This document shows, piece by piece, positions 9,737 through 18,885 of a stretch of DNA of 64,000 bases. Under the pieces are notes generated by a model. That model did not search any database and had not been told where the DNA came from. It saw only the letters and a program-made list of their open reading frames with translations. The number at the start of each line of letters is the position of its first letter. The first letter of the stretch is position 1. Origin of the DNA: Azohydromonas lata NBRC 102462 (GTDB lineage: Bacteria; Pseudomonadota; Gammaproteobacteria; Burkholderiales; Burkholderiaceae_C). The translations under genes and the position numbers were made by a program. The stretch is from positions 1-64,000 of the forward strand of contig NZ_BCTC01000021.1 of assembly GCF_001571085.1 (NCBI RefSeq), read 5' to 3'.

Positions 9737-10546
9737 ATGCCCTCCACAGCCGGCGACGACGAAGGCATCTACAAGGAGGTGCGCGGCCTCTCGCGCGGCC
9801 TGGCGGTGCTCAAGGCCTTGAACCGGCTGCCCGGGGGCATCGGCAGCACCAGCGAGCTCGCGCGCCTGTGCGCGCTGGACCGCACCACCACCAAGCGGCT
9901 GCTGGAGACGCTGCGCGCGCAAGGCTTCGTGCGCCAGGGCGAAAAGGAAGGGCAGTACTACCTGACCTTCGAGGTTCGGCGGCTGAGCGAGGGGTTCGAG
10001 GACGAAGCCTGGGTGGCGCGCATCGCTTCGCCGGCCATGCAGGCCGCCGTGCGCGAGCTGGTCTGGCCCTGCGACCTGGGCACGGCCGAGGCGGGCTTCA
10101 TGGTGGTGCGCGAGTCCACGCACCGCTGGAGCGCGCTGTCGCAGCACCGGGCCATGATCGGCGAGAAGATGCCGCTGCTGGAGACGGCCATTGGCCGCGC
10201 CTACCTGGCCGCGGCCGACGAGGCCGAGCGCGAGGCGCTGCTGGAACTGCTGCGCCGCCGTGGCGATCGCCTGGGCGAGCTTGCGCGCGACGGCGCCTTC
10301 GTGCAGCGCCTGATCGCGCAGACGCTGGAGCGCGGTTACGCCATCAACGAAGGCGAATGGCTGCAGCAAGCCGACTTCGCCGCCGTGGCCGTGCCGGTGC
10401 ATGCCGGGCAGCGGTTGCTGGCAGCACTGAACCTGGTCTTCCCCAAGGCCGCGGTTTCCGAGCGCGATCTGCAGGAACGCTTCGTGCCGGCGCTGCGGCG
10501 CTTGGGGGACGCCATCGGCCGCGGCAGCCGGGCGTGGATCGAGTAG
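9737..10546 (+). CDS. mhpR: IclR-family activator of the mhp operon (MhpR)
   Basis: A 269-residue protein with an N-terminal winged helix-turn-helix (about residues 15-80, core STSELARLCALDRTTTKRLLETL) and a C-terminal IclR effector domain (about 95-265). It is divergent from mhpA with a shared 129-bp promoter region. In E. coli MhpR activates the mhp genes in response to hydroxyphenylpropionate together with CRP; the same role is inferred here from synteny. The N-terminus is slightly longer than that of the E. coli protein. Confidence 0.85.
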   Translation: MPSTAGDDEGIYKEVRGLSRGLAVLKALNRLPGGIGSTSELARLCALDRTTTKRLLETLRAQGFVRQGEKEGQYYLTFEVRRLSEGFEDEAWVARIASPAMQAAVRELVWPCDLGTAEAGFMVVRESTHRWSALSQHRAMIGEKMPLLETAIGRAYLAAADEAEREALLELLRRRGDRLGELARDGAFVQRLIAQTLERGYAINEGEWLQQADFAAVAVPVHAGQRLLAALNLVFPKAAVSERDLQERFVPALRRLGDAIGRGSRAWIE

Positions 10547-10597
10547 TCGATGGCAGCCTCCGACCGAGGCGCCGTGTCCGCGTTAGCCGTCCGACCA

Positions 10598-12571
10598 CTA
10601 CGAAAGCGCCCGCGCCAGCGAAGCCAAGTCGTAGGGCTTGCGCATGACGGGGAAGCCTCGCGCCTTGGCCGTGTCGGCAGCGTCGCTGTAGCCTGTTACG
10701 AGCAGGATGACGAGATCCGGCTGCACGGCTCTGGCGCGGTGTGCCAGCTCGACGCCGTCGAGGCCACCAGGCATGACGATGTCGGAGATGAGCAGCCCCG
10801 GACGAAAGCCGTCATGCAGCAGCGCCAGTGCCACGGACGCATCCGGGGTCTGGCGCACGATGCAGCCGCTTGCGCGAAGCAGCTGTGCAGAGGCTTCCCG
10901 CACATCGTCGTTGTCGTCCACCAGCAGCACGACCTGGCCCGTCCGCAGCGGGTGGGCGGCTCGCGGCGGGAGGTCGTGATTCGTCGGCTCGGCATGAATG
11001 GGAAAGGACATGGTGACTGCCGTGCCGCGGTCTGGCTCACTTTCCACGCTGACGCTGCCGCCGCTGGCGGACACGAACCCATGCACCTGCGGCAAGCCCA
11101 GACCGGTTCCCTTGCCGGGCTCCTTGGTGGTGAAGAAGGGCTCGAATGCCCGTTCGCGCAGCTCCGCGGTCATCCCGTAGCCGGTGTCGCGTACCTGGAT
11201 GTCGATGCTCACCGTGCCATCGGGGCGTGGAACCTGTCGCACCCCGATGGCCACTTGCCCACCCTCGGGCATGGCGTCGCGAGCGTTGGTGACGAGGTTG
11301 GTCAAGGCGATCTCAAGCTCCAGAGCGTCCACCGCGATGTGTGGCAGACCCGGCTCGACGTCGATGAGAAGCTCATGCCGCTTTGCCAGCAGCGCCCGCA
11401 GGCCTTCGGCGATGGAGAGGAATATCTCGGTCAGGTCCAGCGGCCGGGCGTTGTGATGGCGCCGGCCCGACAGCAGCGTGAGCTGGCGGGTGAGCGCCTC
11501 TGCCTTGCGCACGTTGCGCCGGATCACGTCCACATCGGCGTCGACGGCGCTGCCTGCGCGTCGCTGCAAGAGCGCCAGGCGCGCGATGACGACTTGAAGG
11601 ATGTTGTTCAGGTCATGTGCCAGGCCGGCCCCCAGCTGCCCAACCGCTTCGAGTTTCTTGGCTTGTGCGAGCTTGACCTCCGCGCTCTCACGGCGATGGA
11701 TCTCCGCCTGAAGTCCTTCCGTGCGAAGTTGAAGCATGGCGACCGTGCTGGCCAGGTCCATATGCAAGTTGCGGAAGTGCCTTGCCAACAGCACCAGCAC
11801 GACGGCGTTCGCAATGACGCCCTCGATCCGGGTGGCGTACCAGGCCAGCGTGTACCTGCCGCCGCTGAACGTGCTCAACCAGACAGCGGTGGCTTCAGCC
11901 ACCAGCACAAAAACGAGCCAGACAAATATGGAGCGGCTCCAAAGCCGCAGCCGCCAAATCATCAACACGGCGGCAACCGCCAGCACTGCCGCCGCATACG
12001 CCCCCTGGCGGCTGAGCGCGCTGAACATCTCCCGGCTGGATACGGTTGCCAAGGCTGCAGCGTCCGTCAGTTGGGATGCAAAGAAGAACGCAACCGCCGA
12101 CAAGACGGCCAAGACAGAGGGCAGCGAGCTGGTGTTGCTGCGTGCGGCCATCTGGTCCCGGGATGAGGCCAGGACCGCCCAAAGGACGAATCCTGCAAAG
12201 CCGGCCCGCCAGACCATGAACAGCAAGCTCACCGCATGCGGCGATCCAACGACAGCCCGGTCATCGAGCACCGCGCCAGGGTAGGTCAGCACGTGAGCCA
12301 TCGCCATCAGGGCGCCAAAGAGATAGGCCGCAGCAATGATGGCGTGCGAGCGCGGTTGTCTTGGCGCTGACGCCAGCAGCCAAAACGTGGCCAGGTCGAT
12401 TATGGCGGTCGCTGTCCCATACATGCCACTGATGTGAGGAAGCGGTGCGAAGGGATGCGTGGCGAACGGCAGCATCAGCGCAGCCAGTCCAAGGACTGCG
12501 ATGGTCAGCAGCAACACCAATCGCTGCTGTGAGCGGCTCGCCAGATCCTCTACGACGTCCGAATGTGTCAC
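10598..12571 (-). CDS. Hybrid sensor histidine kinase with MASE4-like membrane sensor
   Basis: About 657 residues from a GTG start. The first ~265 residues carry roughly eight hydrophobic segments and the FATHPFAPLPHISG signature of MASE4-type membrane sensor domains. A coiled linker is followed by a dimerisation helix with phospho-acceptor His319 (GAGLAHDLNN), an HATPase domain (NLVTNARDAMP, GKGTGLGLPQ) and a C-terminal receiver with Asp597 (LLISDIVMPGG). No output regulator is adjacent, so it is an orphan. An ATG at 12706 is in frame but adds an arginine-rich stretch unlike the family, hence the shorter choice; the exact start is uncertain. The signal sensed is unknown. Confidence 0.8.
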   Translation of the reverse strand: MTHSDVVEDLASRSQQRLVLLLTIAVLGLAALMLPFATHPFAPLPHISGMYGTATAIIDLATFWLLASAPRQPRSHAIIAAAYLFGALMAMAHVLTYPGAVLDDRAVVGSPHAVSLLFMVWRAGFAGFVLWAVLASSRDQMAARSNTSSLPSVLAVLSAVAFFFASQLTDAAALATVSSREMFSALSRQGAYAAAVLAVAAVLMIWRLRLWSRSIFVWLVFVLVAEATAVWLSTFSGGRYTLAWYATRIEGVIANAVVLVLLARHFRNLHMDLASTVAMLQLRTEGLQAEIHRRESAEVKLAQAKKLEAVGQLGAGLAHDLNNILQVVIARLALLQRRAGSAVDADVDVIRRNVRKAEALTRQLTLLSGRRHHNARPLDLTEIFLSIAEGLRALLAKRHELLIDVEPGLPHIAVDALELEIALTNLVTNARDAMPEGGQVAIGVRQVPRPDGTVSIDIQVRDTGYGMTAELRERAFEPFFTTKEPGKGTGLGLPQVHGFVSASGGSVSVESEPDRGTAVTMSFPIHAEPTNHDLPPRAAHPLRTGQVVLLVDDNDDVREASAQLLRASGCIVRQTPDASVALALLHDGFRPGLLISDIVMPGGLDGVELAHRARAVQPDLVILLVTGYSDAADTAKARGFPVMRKPYDLASLARALS

Positions 12572-12860
12572 GGTGATGTGCGCTTCCTGTGCCAGGGCGC
12601 GCGGATTGTCGCTTGCGCGTGGCTTGTGCTTCCGACGCGCTTGGCGCGGGGAGTTTCTGCACGAATGAGGCGCTGCGCGGGTGGTGCACGGGTAGGAATG
12701 GCCCATTTGGTGAAAGGCAGCCGCGCGTAAACTGCTGGTCTACATCAATTCAGTCCCGGCATTGCTGCCCGCACAGGCGAGCCCTACGGTGCTCCGGGGA
12801 CGGCGAGACGGCAGGAGGCGTGATGGGCTGCTCCGCGGTATCTGCAGTGCGTGCGCCGGC

Positions 12861-15800
12861 ATGAATGCGCTGCCGGCCGCGCACGCATCGCCGCTGCGGT
12901 GGCCTGCGGTGCTCTTGATGGTGGGGATCGCGTGCGCCGGCATGGCTTGGCAATGGCAGGTGCGGGCCAATGCGGAGGAGGAGAACGCGCGCTTCTCCGT
13001 GGTCGTCGAACGCGCTGCCGAACGCTTGCGCGGCCGGATGCAGCTTTACGAATCCGGCGTGCGCAGCGCGCGGGCCGTCGTGCTGGCGGCCGGGGCCGAG
13101 GCCATCACGCTCGAACAATTCCGGGCGGCCGTGGACTCTTTGGCGCTGGAGCAGGAGTTCCCGGGCGCGCGCGGCTTGGCTTATGCCCGCCGCGTGGAGG
13201 CGGGCCGGGAAGCGGAGTTCCTGGCGGCGCGGCGCCGCGAGATGCCGGACTTCCACATCCGTGAGCTGGCGCCGCACGCGGACGACCATGTCGTGGTCCA
13301 GTTCATCGAGCCTTTGCCGCGCAACCTGGATGCCCTGGGGCTCGACCTGGCGTCCGAGCCTCGCCGGCGCGACGCGGCGCGCGCGGCGTCACTGAGCGGC
13401 GAAGTCCAGTTGAGCGCGCCACTGCGGCTGGTGCAGGCTCGCCACGAGGGCGAGCGCGCGTTCCTGCTGATGCTGCCCATCTACGAGGGCGCCATGCCTG
13501 GCGACGCCCGGTTGCGCGAACGCCGGACCCTGGGCTGGAGCGTGGTGCCCATGGTGGCCGAGGAGGTGCTGAAAGACTTCGACGACGACCGCGGCGCCTT
13601 CGCCATCACGCTGACGGACGTCACGCAGCCGCAGGCACCGGAGCGCTTCTTCACCTCGGCGACGTGGTTCGCGCCGGTTCCCCACACGCTGGTGCGGCAG
13701 GCGACGATCCGGTTGGCCGGCCGGGACTGGCTGGTGCAGGCCCAGGCGCTGCCGCCCTTTGTCGAGCGGCTCAATCTGCGCTCGCCCGCCAACCTGGCGG
13801 GCGCCGTGGTGACGCTGTCGGCCTTGCTGGCGCTGCTGCTGTACGGCGGCCTGCGGGTCGAGCACGAGCGGCGCCTGGTACGGCGCGAGCGGACGGTGCG
13901 GGCTGCCGTGGTGGACAGCGCGCAGGACGCCATCGTTATCCACGGCCTGCAAGACGAGATCCTGGGCTGGAACGCCGCCGCCGAGCGCCTGCTGGGCTGG
14001 CAGGCGCACGAGTTGCGAGGGCAGCGGCTGAGTGACCTGATGACGCCGGCCGAGCTGCGCGAGGAACAGCGCCGCGCGCTGGAGCGCGTGCAGCAAGGCG
14101 AGCCGGTGACGCCTTTCGACAGCGTGCGGCTGGACCGCAGCGGCCAGCGCCTGGACGTCACCGTGTCCATGGCCCCGATCCGCGACGAGCAGGGCCAGGT
14201 GGTGGCCGTGGCCACCACGCTGCACGACATCCGGGCCCGCAAGGCGGCGCAGGCGCGCATCGTCGAGCTCAACGCCACGCTGGAGCAGCAGGTGCACCAG
14301 CGCACGGGCGAGTTGCAGTCCATCCTGGACTGTGCGGCCAGCGCCGTGGTGGCCACCGACCTCCAGGGCCGCATCACGATGTTCAACCCCGCGGCCGAAG
14401 CGATGTTCCGCCTGCCGGCAGCCCAGGCGCTTGGGCGCTCCGTCCTGGACTTTTGCGACCCGCGGGAGCTGGAACACAAGGCCCAGGCGATGCCCAGCGA
14501 CGTGAAGGCGCATGCGAGCGCACTGCCGCCGGCCTTCAGCGAGCCCATGCACCGCACCGACCCGCAGCCCGCAGTTGACGCCGGCCAAGGCCCGCGCAGC
14601 GACTGGACCTACGTCCGCGCCGACGGCACGCGCTTTTCCGGCTTGCTTGCCGTGAGCGTGCTGCGCGACGCGCAGGGCGAGGCCCGCGGCCTGTTGAGCG
14701 TGATCAGCGACCTCACCGAGCGCAAGTCCATGGAGGCGGCCCTGCAGCAGCGCACCGAGCAGGCCGAGTCCGTCAGCCTGGCCAAGAGTGCCTTCCTGGC
14801 ACACATGAGCCACGAGTTGCGCACCCCCATGAACGCCATCCTCGGACTGGCGCACCTGCTTGGCCAGGACGGCCTGGCACCGCGCCAGGCCGAGCAGGTG
14901 GCCCGCATCGACGACGCGGCGCGGCACCTGCTGTCCATCATCAACGACGTCCTGGACCTGTCCCGTATCGACGCCGGAAAACTGCGGCTGGAGGAACGCG
15001 ACTTCCAGTTGTCCGCGCTGCTTGAGCAGGTGCGCTCCATGGTGGGCGAGGGGGCCGCAGCGAAGGGGCTGAGGCTGGAGATAGAGGCTGATGAGGCGGC
15101 GCCGTGGCTGCGCGGCGACGAGACGCGGGTGCGCCAGGCGCTGCTCAACTATGCGGGCAACGCCGTGAAGTTCACCCGGGCCGGCCACATCGTGCTGCGG
15201 GCGCGGCTGCTGCAACAGCGCGAGGACGGCGCCCTGCTGATGCGCTTCGAGGTCGAGGACACCGGCGTGGGCATCGATGCGCAGCAGGTCGCGCGACTGT
15301 TCGAGGCCTTCGAACAGGCCGACACATCGACCACGCGCGAGCACGGCGGCACGGGGCTTGGCCTGGCCATCACGCGGCGCCTGGCCGAGCTCATGGGCGG
15401 CAGTGCCGGCGCACAGCCGCGCGAGGGCGGTGGCAGCATCTTCTGGTTCACGGCCTGCCTGGGCCGTGGTGCCGCTGTGCAGCACCGCGAGGAGGCCCCG
15501 CCGGTGCGGGCTGACCTTGAGTTGCGCCGGCGCCACGCCGGCGCCCGGGTGCTGGTGGCCGAGGACAACATCGTCAACCGTGAAGTGGCGCTGGCATTGC
15601 TGCGTGCGGTGGAGCTGCGGGTGGACTTCGCGGAAGACGGCCAGGCCGCCGTGGAGGCCGCCCGCCAGTCGCCCTACGACCTGGTGCTCATGGACATGCA
15701 AATGCCCGTCATGGACGGGCTGCAGGCCACGCGGGCATTGCGCGCGCTGCCCGGGCTGCAAAACCTATCGATCCTGGCCATGACGGCCAACGCTTTCGAC

Positions 15801-15923
15801 GAGGACCGCAACGCCTGCCTGGCCGCGGGCATGGACGATTTCGTGGCCAAGCCGGTGCAGCCCCAAGCCCTTTACGCGACGCTGCTGAAGTGGCTCGACC
15901 GCCGCGATGCCGCCACCGCCTGA
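12861..15923 (+). CDS. CHASE-domain hybrid histidine kinase with two PAS domains
   Basis: About 1020 residues. One N-terminal membrane segment, a periplasmic CHASE domain (about residues 45-290), a second membrane segment near 310-330, two PAS domains (about 350-470 and 480-630), HisKA with His651 (HMSHELRTPMN), HATPase_c, and a C-terminal receiver with Asp945 (VLMDMQMPVMDG). This BarA/ArcB-like layout feeds a phosphorelay, but no Hpt protein or output regulator is nearby. The frame is open back to a TTG at 12762; I prefer the ATG at 12861 because it leads straight into the membrane segment, although neither start has a strong ribosome-binding site. It is divergent from the other hybrid kinase. 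Confidence 0.85.
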   Translation: MNALPAAHASPLRWPAVLLMVGIACAGMAWQWQVRANAEEENARFSVVVERAAERLRGRMQLYESGVRSARAVVLAAGAEAITLEQFRAAVDSLALEQEFPGARGLAYARRVEAGREAEFLAARRREMPDFHIRELAPHADDHVVVQFIEPLPRNLDALGLDLASEPRRRDAARAASLSGEVQLSAPLRLVQARHEGERAFLLMLPIYEGAMPGDARLRERRTLGWSVVPMVAEEVLKDFDDDRGAFAITLTDVTQPQAPERFFTSATWFAPVPHTLVRQATIRLAGRDWLVQAQALPPFVERLNLRSPANLAGAVVTLSALLALLLYGGLRVEHERRLVRRERTVRAAVVDSAQDAIVIHGLQDEILGWNAAAERLLGWQAHELRGQRLSDLMTPAELREEQRRALERVQQGEPVTPFDSVRLDRSGQRLDVTVSMAPIRDEQGQVVAVATTLHDIRARKAAQARIVELNATLEQQVHQRTGELQSILDCAASAVVATDLQGRITMFNPAAEAMFRLPAAQALGRSVLDFCDPRELEHKAQAMPSDVKAHASALPPAFSEPMHRTDPQPAVDAGQGPRSDWTYVRADGTRFSGLLAVSVLRDAQGEARGLLSVISDLTERKSMEAALQQRTEQAESVSLAKSAFLAHMSHELRTPMNAILGLAHLLGQDGLAPRQAEQVARIDDAARHLLSIINDVLDLSRIDAGKLRLEERDFQLSALLEQVRSMVGEGAAAKGLRLEIEADEAAPWLRGDETRVRQALLNYAGNAVKFTRAGHIVLRARLLQQREDGALLMRFEVEDTGVGIDAQQVARLFEAFEQADTSTTREHGGTGLGLAITRRLAELMGGSAGAQPREGGGSIFWFTACLGRGAAVQHREEAPPVRADLELRRRHAGARVLVAEDNIVNREVALALLRAVELRVDFAEDGQAAVEAARQSPYDLVLMDMQMPVMDGLQATRALRALPGLQNLSILAMTANAFDEDRNACLAAGMDDFVAKPVQPQALYATLLKWLDRRDAATA

Positions 15924-16132
15924 ATGGACCGCAGCGCCGGCCCGTCAAACCGGAGCGGGCTGTTTGTGCCTATTTAGCGACGGCCCTATCTGTAACGCCT
16001 GCTGTTCGTTGCTGAAGGTGCAGGGGTGCCACTGCCCGCTCATTGATGGTAAAAACTGATCCCCTTCAATGCGCGCCGCAAATGCAAAATTGCAATCTGT
16101 GGTGCGCCATATCGTCAACTACAGGAGAAGTC

Positions 16133-16357
16133 ATGCTCAGCAGAGAGATAAATATTCAAATCGAAGGAAAAACCGAGGCGGACGTGGAAAAAGCAGTCAA
16201 GGAAGTGTTTCGCCTGATTCGGGGTGGCGACATGAGCGGGGGTGATGGCACACCAAAATATAGCTATAACTTCGACGTCCAGGACAGTGGGGAGGAGGAA
16301 ATGGGGGACGATGACGAGGATGAAGAAGAAGGCTATGGCGACGAAGACAGTGCGTAA
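16133..16357 (+). CDS. Small highly acidic protein of unknown function
   Basis: A 74-residue protein whose ATG is preceded by a clear ACAGGAGAAGTC ribosome-binding site; upstream in-frame codons lack one. Residues 1-35 form a basic/amphipathic part (EINIQIEGKTEADVEKAVKE). The last ~25 residues are almost all Asp/Glu/Gly, which suggests a disordered, possibly cation-binding tail. I recognise no family. The flanking DNA is lower in GC than the surrounding genes. It is convergent with gloB (18 bp between stops). It lies at the edge of the alkane-oxidation region, but nothing ties it to that function. Confidence 0.7.
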   Translation: MLSREINIQIEGKTEADVEKAVKEVFRLIRGGDMSGGDGTPKYSYNFDVQDSGEEEMGDDDEDEEEGYGDEDSA

Positions 16358-16375
16358 TGACCATCGCGAGCTTGC

Positions 16376-17146
16376 CTAAAACCTGTCTTTCCAGGCCCTC
16401 AGCGCGGCAAATATTTCGACTTCATTGAATGCGTCGGGATGGAAACGCCTGACGGCTTTTTTGATGGCGGCGTGCCGGCTCCGCAGGAAGGGATTGATGC
16501 GCAGTTCTTTCTCTATCGAGCTTGGCACGGTGGGGAGCCCCTCCGCCAGCAAAGCCTCGCAGTGCTTGATGTTCGCGGCAATGTCTTCATTGTCGGGATC
16601 GACGGCCAGCGCAAACTTCAGATTGCCCAAGGTGTACTCGTGGGCACAGCAGATTCTCGTCGGCCCAGGCAGCGCTGCAAGCTTGTCGAGGGAGCGCAGC
16701 ATTTGCTCCGGCGTACCCTCGAACAATCTTCCGCATCCGGCGGAAAAAAGCGCGTCGCCACAAAACAGCAGCGGGGTGCCGTCGAAGTCTGGTGAGTAAT
16801 AGGCGATATGGCCGGCAGTATGGCCAGGCACATCCAGCACGCGGAACTCGATGCCCAGCGCGGACACCCGAGCCCCTTCAGAGAGCCTGTGGAAGGAGTG
16901 TCCGGCCATCTCGGTGGCGGGCCCGAATACAGCCGTTCCGGTGGCCTCGCAAAGATGCCGTACGCCACCTATATGGTCAGCGTGGTGGTGGGTGATGAAA
17001 ATGCCCCGGAGTTGCAGGCCGTGAAAATGCAAGTAATCCAGCACGCTTGCGGGCTCGCCCGGATCGACGACCCATGCCTCCAACCCGTTTTGAAATAACC
17101 AGATGTAGTTGTTCTGAAATGCCCTGATTGGCGAAAGCGTCCACAT
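16376..17146 (-). CDS. gloB: Hydroxyacylglutathione hydrolase (glyoxalase II)
   Basis: A 256-residue metallo-beta-lactamase-fold enzyme. THHHADHIGG provides the first metal-binding cluster, PGHTAGH the next His, FCGDALFSAGCGR the bridging Asp, and CAHEYT the last His. The C-terminal glutathione-binding helical domain is present. It hydrolyses S-lactoylglutathione to lactate and glutathione, finishing methylglyoxal detoxification. The start is set at MWTLSPI to match family N-termini; 13 more codons are open upstream. It lies 102 bp after the GMC dehydrogenase on the same strand, so it could belong to that transcript, which fits a route producing methylglyoxal. Confidence 0.92.
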   Translation of the reverse strand: MWTLSPIRAFQNNYIWLFQNGLEAWVVDPGEPASVLDYLHFHGLQLRGIFITHHHADHIGGVRHLCEATGTAVFGPATEMAGHSFHRLSEGARVSALGIEFRVLDVPGHTAGHIAYYSPDFDGTPLLFCGDALFSAGCGRLFEGTPEQMLRSLDKLAALPGPTRICCAHEYTLGNLKFALAVDPDNEDIAANIKHCEALLAEGLPTVPSSIEKELRINPFLRSRHAAIKKAVRRFHPDAFNEVEIFAALRAWKDRF

Positions 17147-17248
17147 GAGCTTCTTGCCCTCCTGGGTTGGCCCATCGAGCCCCATGAGCCCGGTGCAATG
17201 GACCGGCCGGCTGCCTTTAGAGCACCGGCCGGCGTGCTGGCCTGTATT

Positions 17249-18817
17249 TCAGACCGCGCGTTCCTTCATGAGCTTGGCAATATGATCCGCCTGCCTGATG
17301 GCGAGCGTCACGATGGTGAGCGTGGGATTTTCCGCGCCGCCCGTGGTGAACTGGCTGCCATCCGAAATGAACAGGTTGGGAATATCGTGGGTTTGGCCGT
17401 ACTTGTTGCAAACGCTGTTTGACGCCTTTTCACCCATGCGGCACGTTCCCAGATTGTGCGTGGAGGGGTAGGGCGGCGTGCGGTAAGTGCGGATCGCGCC
17501 GGCCGCCTGATATACCCGCTCACCCTGCGTGAAGGCATGCTCGCGCATGGCCAGGTCGTTGGCGTGATCGTCGTAATGCACGTTGGGCACCGGGTTGCCC
17601 CATTTGTCCTTGACGTTCGTATTCAGGGTCACGCGGTTGGTTTCGCGCGGCATGTCTTCTCCCACGATCCACATGCCGGCCAGATTCGTGTAGCGCTCCA
17701 TCCACCACGCAAAATCTTCTCCCCAGCCACCGGGTTCGAGGAATGCCGCCATGAAGGACAAACCCAGAGAAAGCGTCTCCATTTCATAGCCGCCGGCAAA
17801 CCCGCGCTTGGCGTCATGCCCGGCCTCGTCGCGGACGATACCGGCCATCGTGGTGCCGCGGTACATGTGCACGGGGTCCTTGAAGGCGGCATAGACCGAG
17901 CCGGTGACGTGGCGCATGTAATTGCGCCCAACCTGGCCGGAAGAATTGGCCAAACCGTCCTTGAACATGTTCGAGGCCGACAACAACAGCAGTCGCGGCG
18001 TTTCTATGGAATTTCCGGCCACGCAGACGATGCGTGCCTTCTGGCGCCGCTCCTTGCCGTCCTTGTCGTAGTAGACGACAGCGCTGGCCTTGCCCTTGTT
18101 GTTGTGCTCGATGCGCACCACATGCGATTGCGGCCGCAATTCAAAATTCCCGGTAGCCTCGGCCTTGGGAATTTCGGTATAGAGCGTGCTCCATTTGGCG
18201 CCGCTTTTACAGCCCTGGAAACAGAAGCCGAGTTGCATGCAGCGTCCCCGCCCGTCGCGCGGCTCGCTGTTGATGGCCATGCGGCCGGTATGCACTTCCT
18301 TGTAGCCCAAACTGCTGGCGCCGGCATACATGACCTTGAAATTGTTGTTGCCAGGCAGCCCCGGAATTCCATTCGTCCGGGTCACGCCCATTTTGTCTTC
18401 GGCGCGTGCGTAATAAGGCTCCAGTTCCTCCAGCGTCAGCGGCCAGTCCAGGAGGTTGGCGCCGGCAATATCGCCATAGTGCGTCTTTGTCTTGAATTCA
18501 TGGGCCTGAAACCGCAGCGAGGCGCCCGCCCAGTGCGTGGTGGTTCCGCCCACGGTCTTGCATATCCAGGCGGGCAAGCCTGCAAAATCCTTGGCGACAC
18601 GCCAGGTGCCGGACGTGGTGCGAGGATCGAGCCAGGAAAGCTGCTGAAAGGCTTTCCACTCGTCGTTGATGAAGGTGGCATTCGATTGCATCGCGCCAGC
18701 CTCCAACACCACGACCTTGATGCCTTTTTGGCAGAGCTCGTTGGCCAGCGTGCCGCCGCCGGCACCTGAGCCAATGATGACCACCACCGAATCATCGTTG
18801 TCATTGAACTTCGCCAT
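17249..18817 (-). CDS. GMC-family FAD-dependent alcohol dehydrogenase, catalytic subunit
   Basis: A 522-residue GMC oxidoreductase with an N-terminal FAD motif (VVIIGSGAGGGTLANEL) and the C-terminal GMC signature THNLGTCRMG holding the active-site His. Closest in kind are large subunits of membrane-bound gluconate/fructose/alcohol dehydrogenases, which pass electrons to quinone through partner subunits. The start at 18817 has GGAGACAGG just upstream. It is encoded 68 bp after a subunit-3-like protein. The cytochrome c subunit usual in such complexes is not adjacent. Its sigma54-type promoter next to the monooxygenase activator suggests it oxidises an alcohol made by the monooxygenase (inference). 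Confidence 0.85.
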   Translation of the reverse strand: MAKFNDNDDSVVVIIGSGAGGGTLANELCQKGIKVVVLEAGAMQSNATFINDEWKAFQQLSWLDPRTTSGTWRVAKDFAGLPAWICKTVGGTTTHWAGASLRFQAHEFKTKTHYGDIAGANLLDWPLTLEELEPYYARAEDKMGVTRTNGIPGLPGNNNFKVMYAGASSLGYKEVHTGRMAINSEPRDGRGRCMQLGFCFQGCKSGAKWSTLYTEIPKAEATGNFELRPQSHVVRIEHNNKGKASAVVYYDKDGKERRQKARIVCVAGNSIETPRLLLLSASNMFKDGLANSSGQVGRNYMRHVTGSVYAAFKDPVHMYRGTTMAGIVRDEAGHDAKRGFAGGYEMETLSLGLSFMAAFLEPGGWGEDFAWWMERYTNLAGMWIVGEDMPRETNRVTLNTNVKDKWGNPVPNVHYDDHANDLAMREHAFTQGERVYQAAGAIRTYRTPPYPSTHNLGTCRMGEKASNSVCNKYGQTHDIPNLFISDGSQFTTGGAENPTLTIVTLAIRQADHIAKLMKERAV

Positions 18818-18885
18818 GCCTGTCTCCAAATATAAAAATGAATGTCGTCGGGAATAAATATGCAGTCAGCTCCGGGCAGCCCATA

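Noticed and set aside
10547-10597. GCCTC-N5-GAGGC as a terminator between mhpR and the kinase gene
   Set aside because: A five-base stem without a T-run is too weak to support.
12743-12756. The 14-mer CATCAATTCAGTCC, repeated exactly at 21956-21969 in another regulatory gap
   Set aside because: Several exact 14-mer matches are expected by chance in 64 kb, and it has no symmetry.
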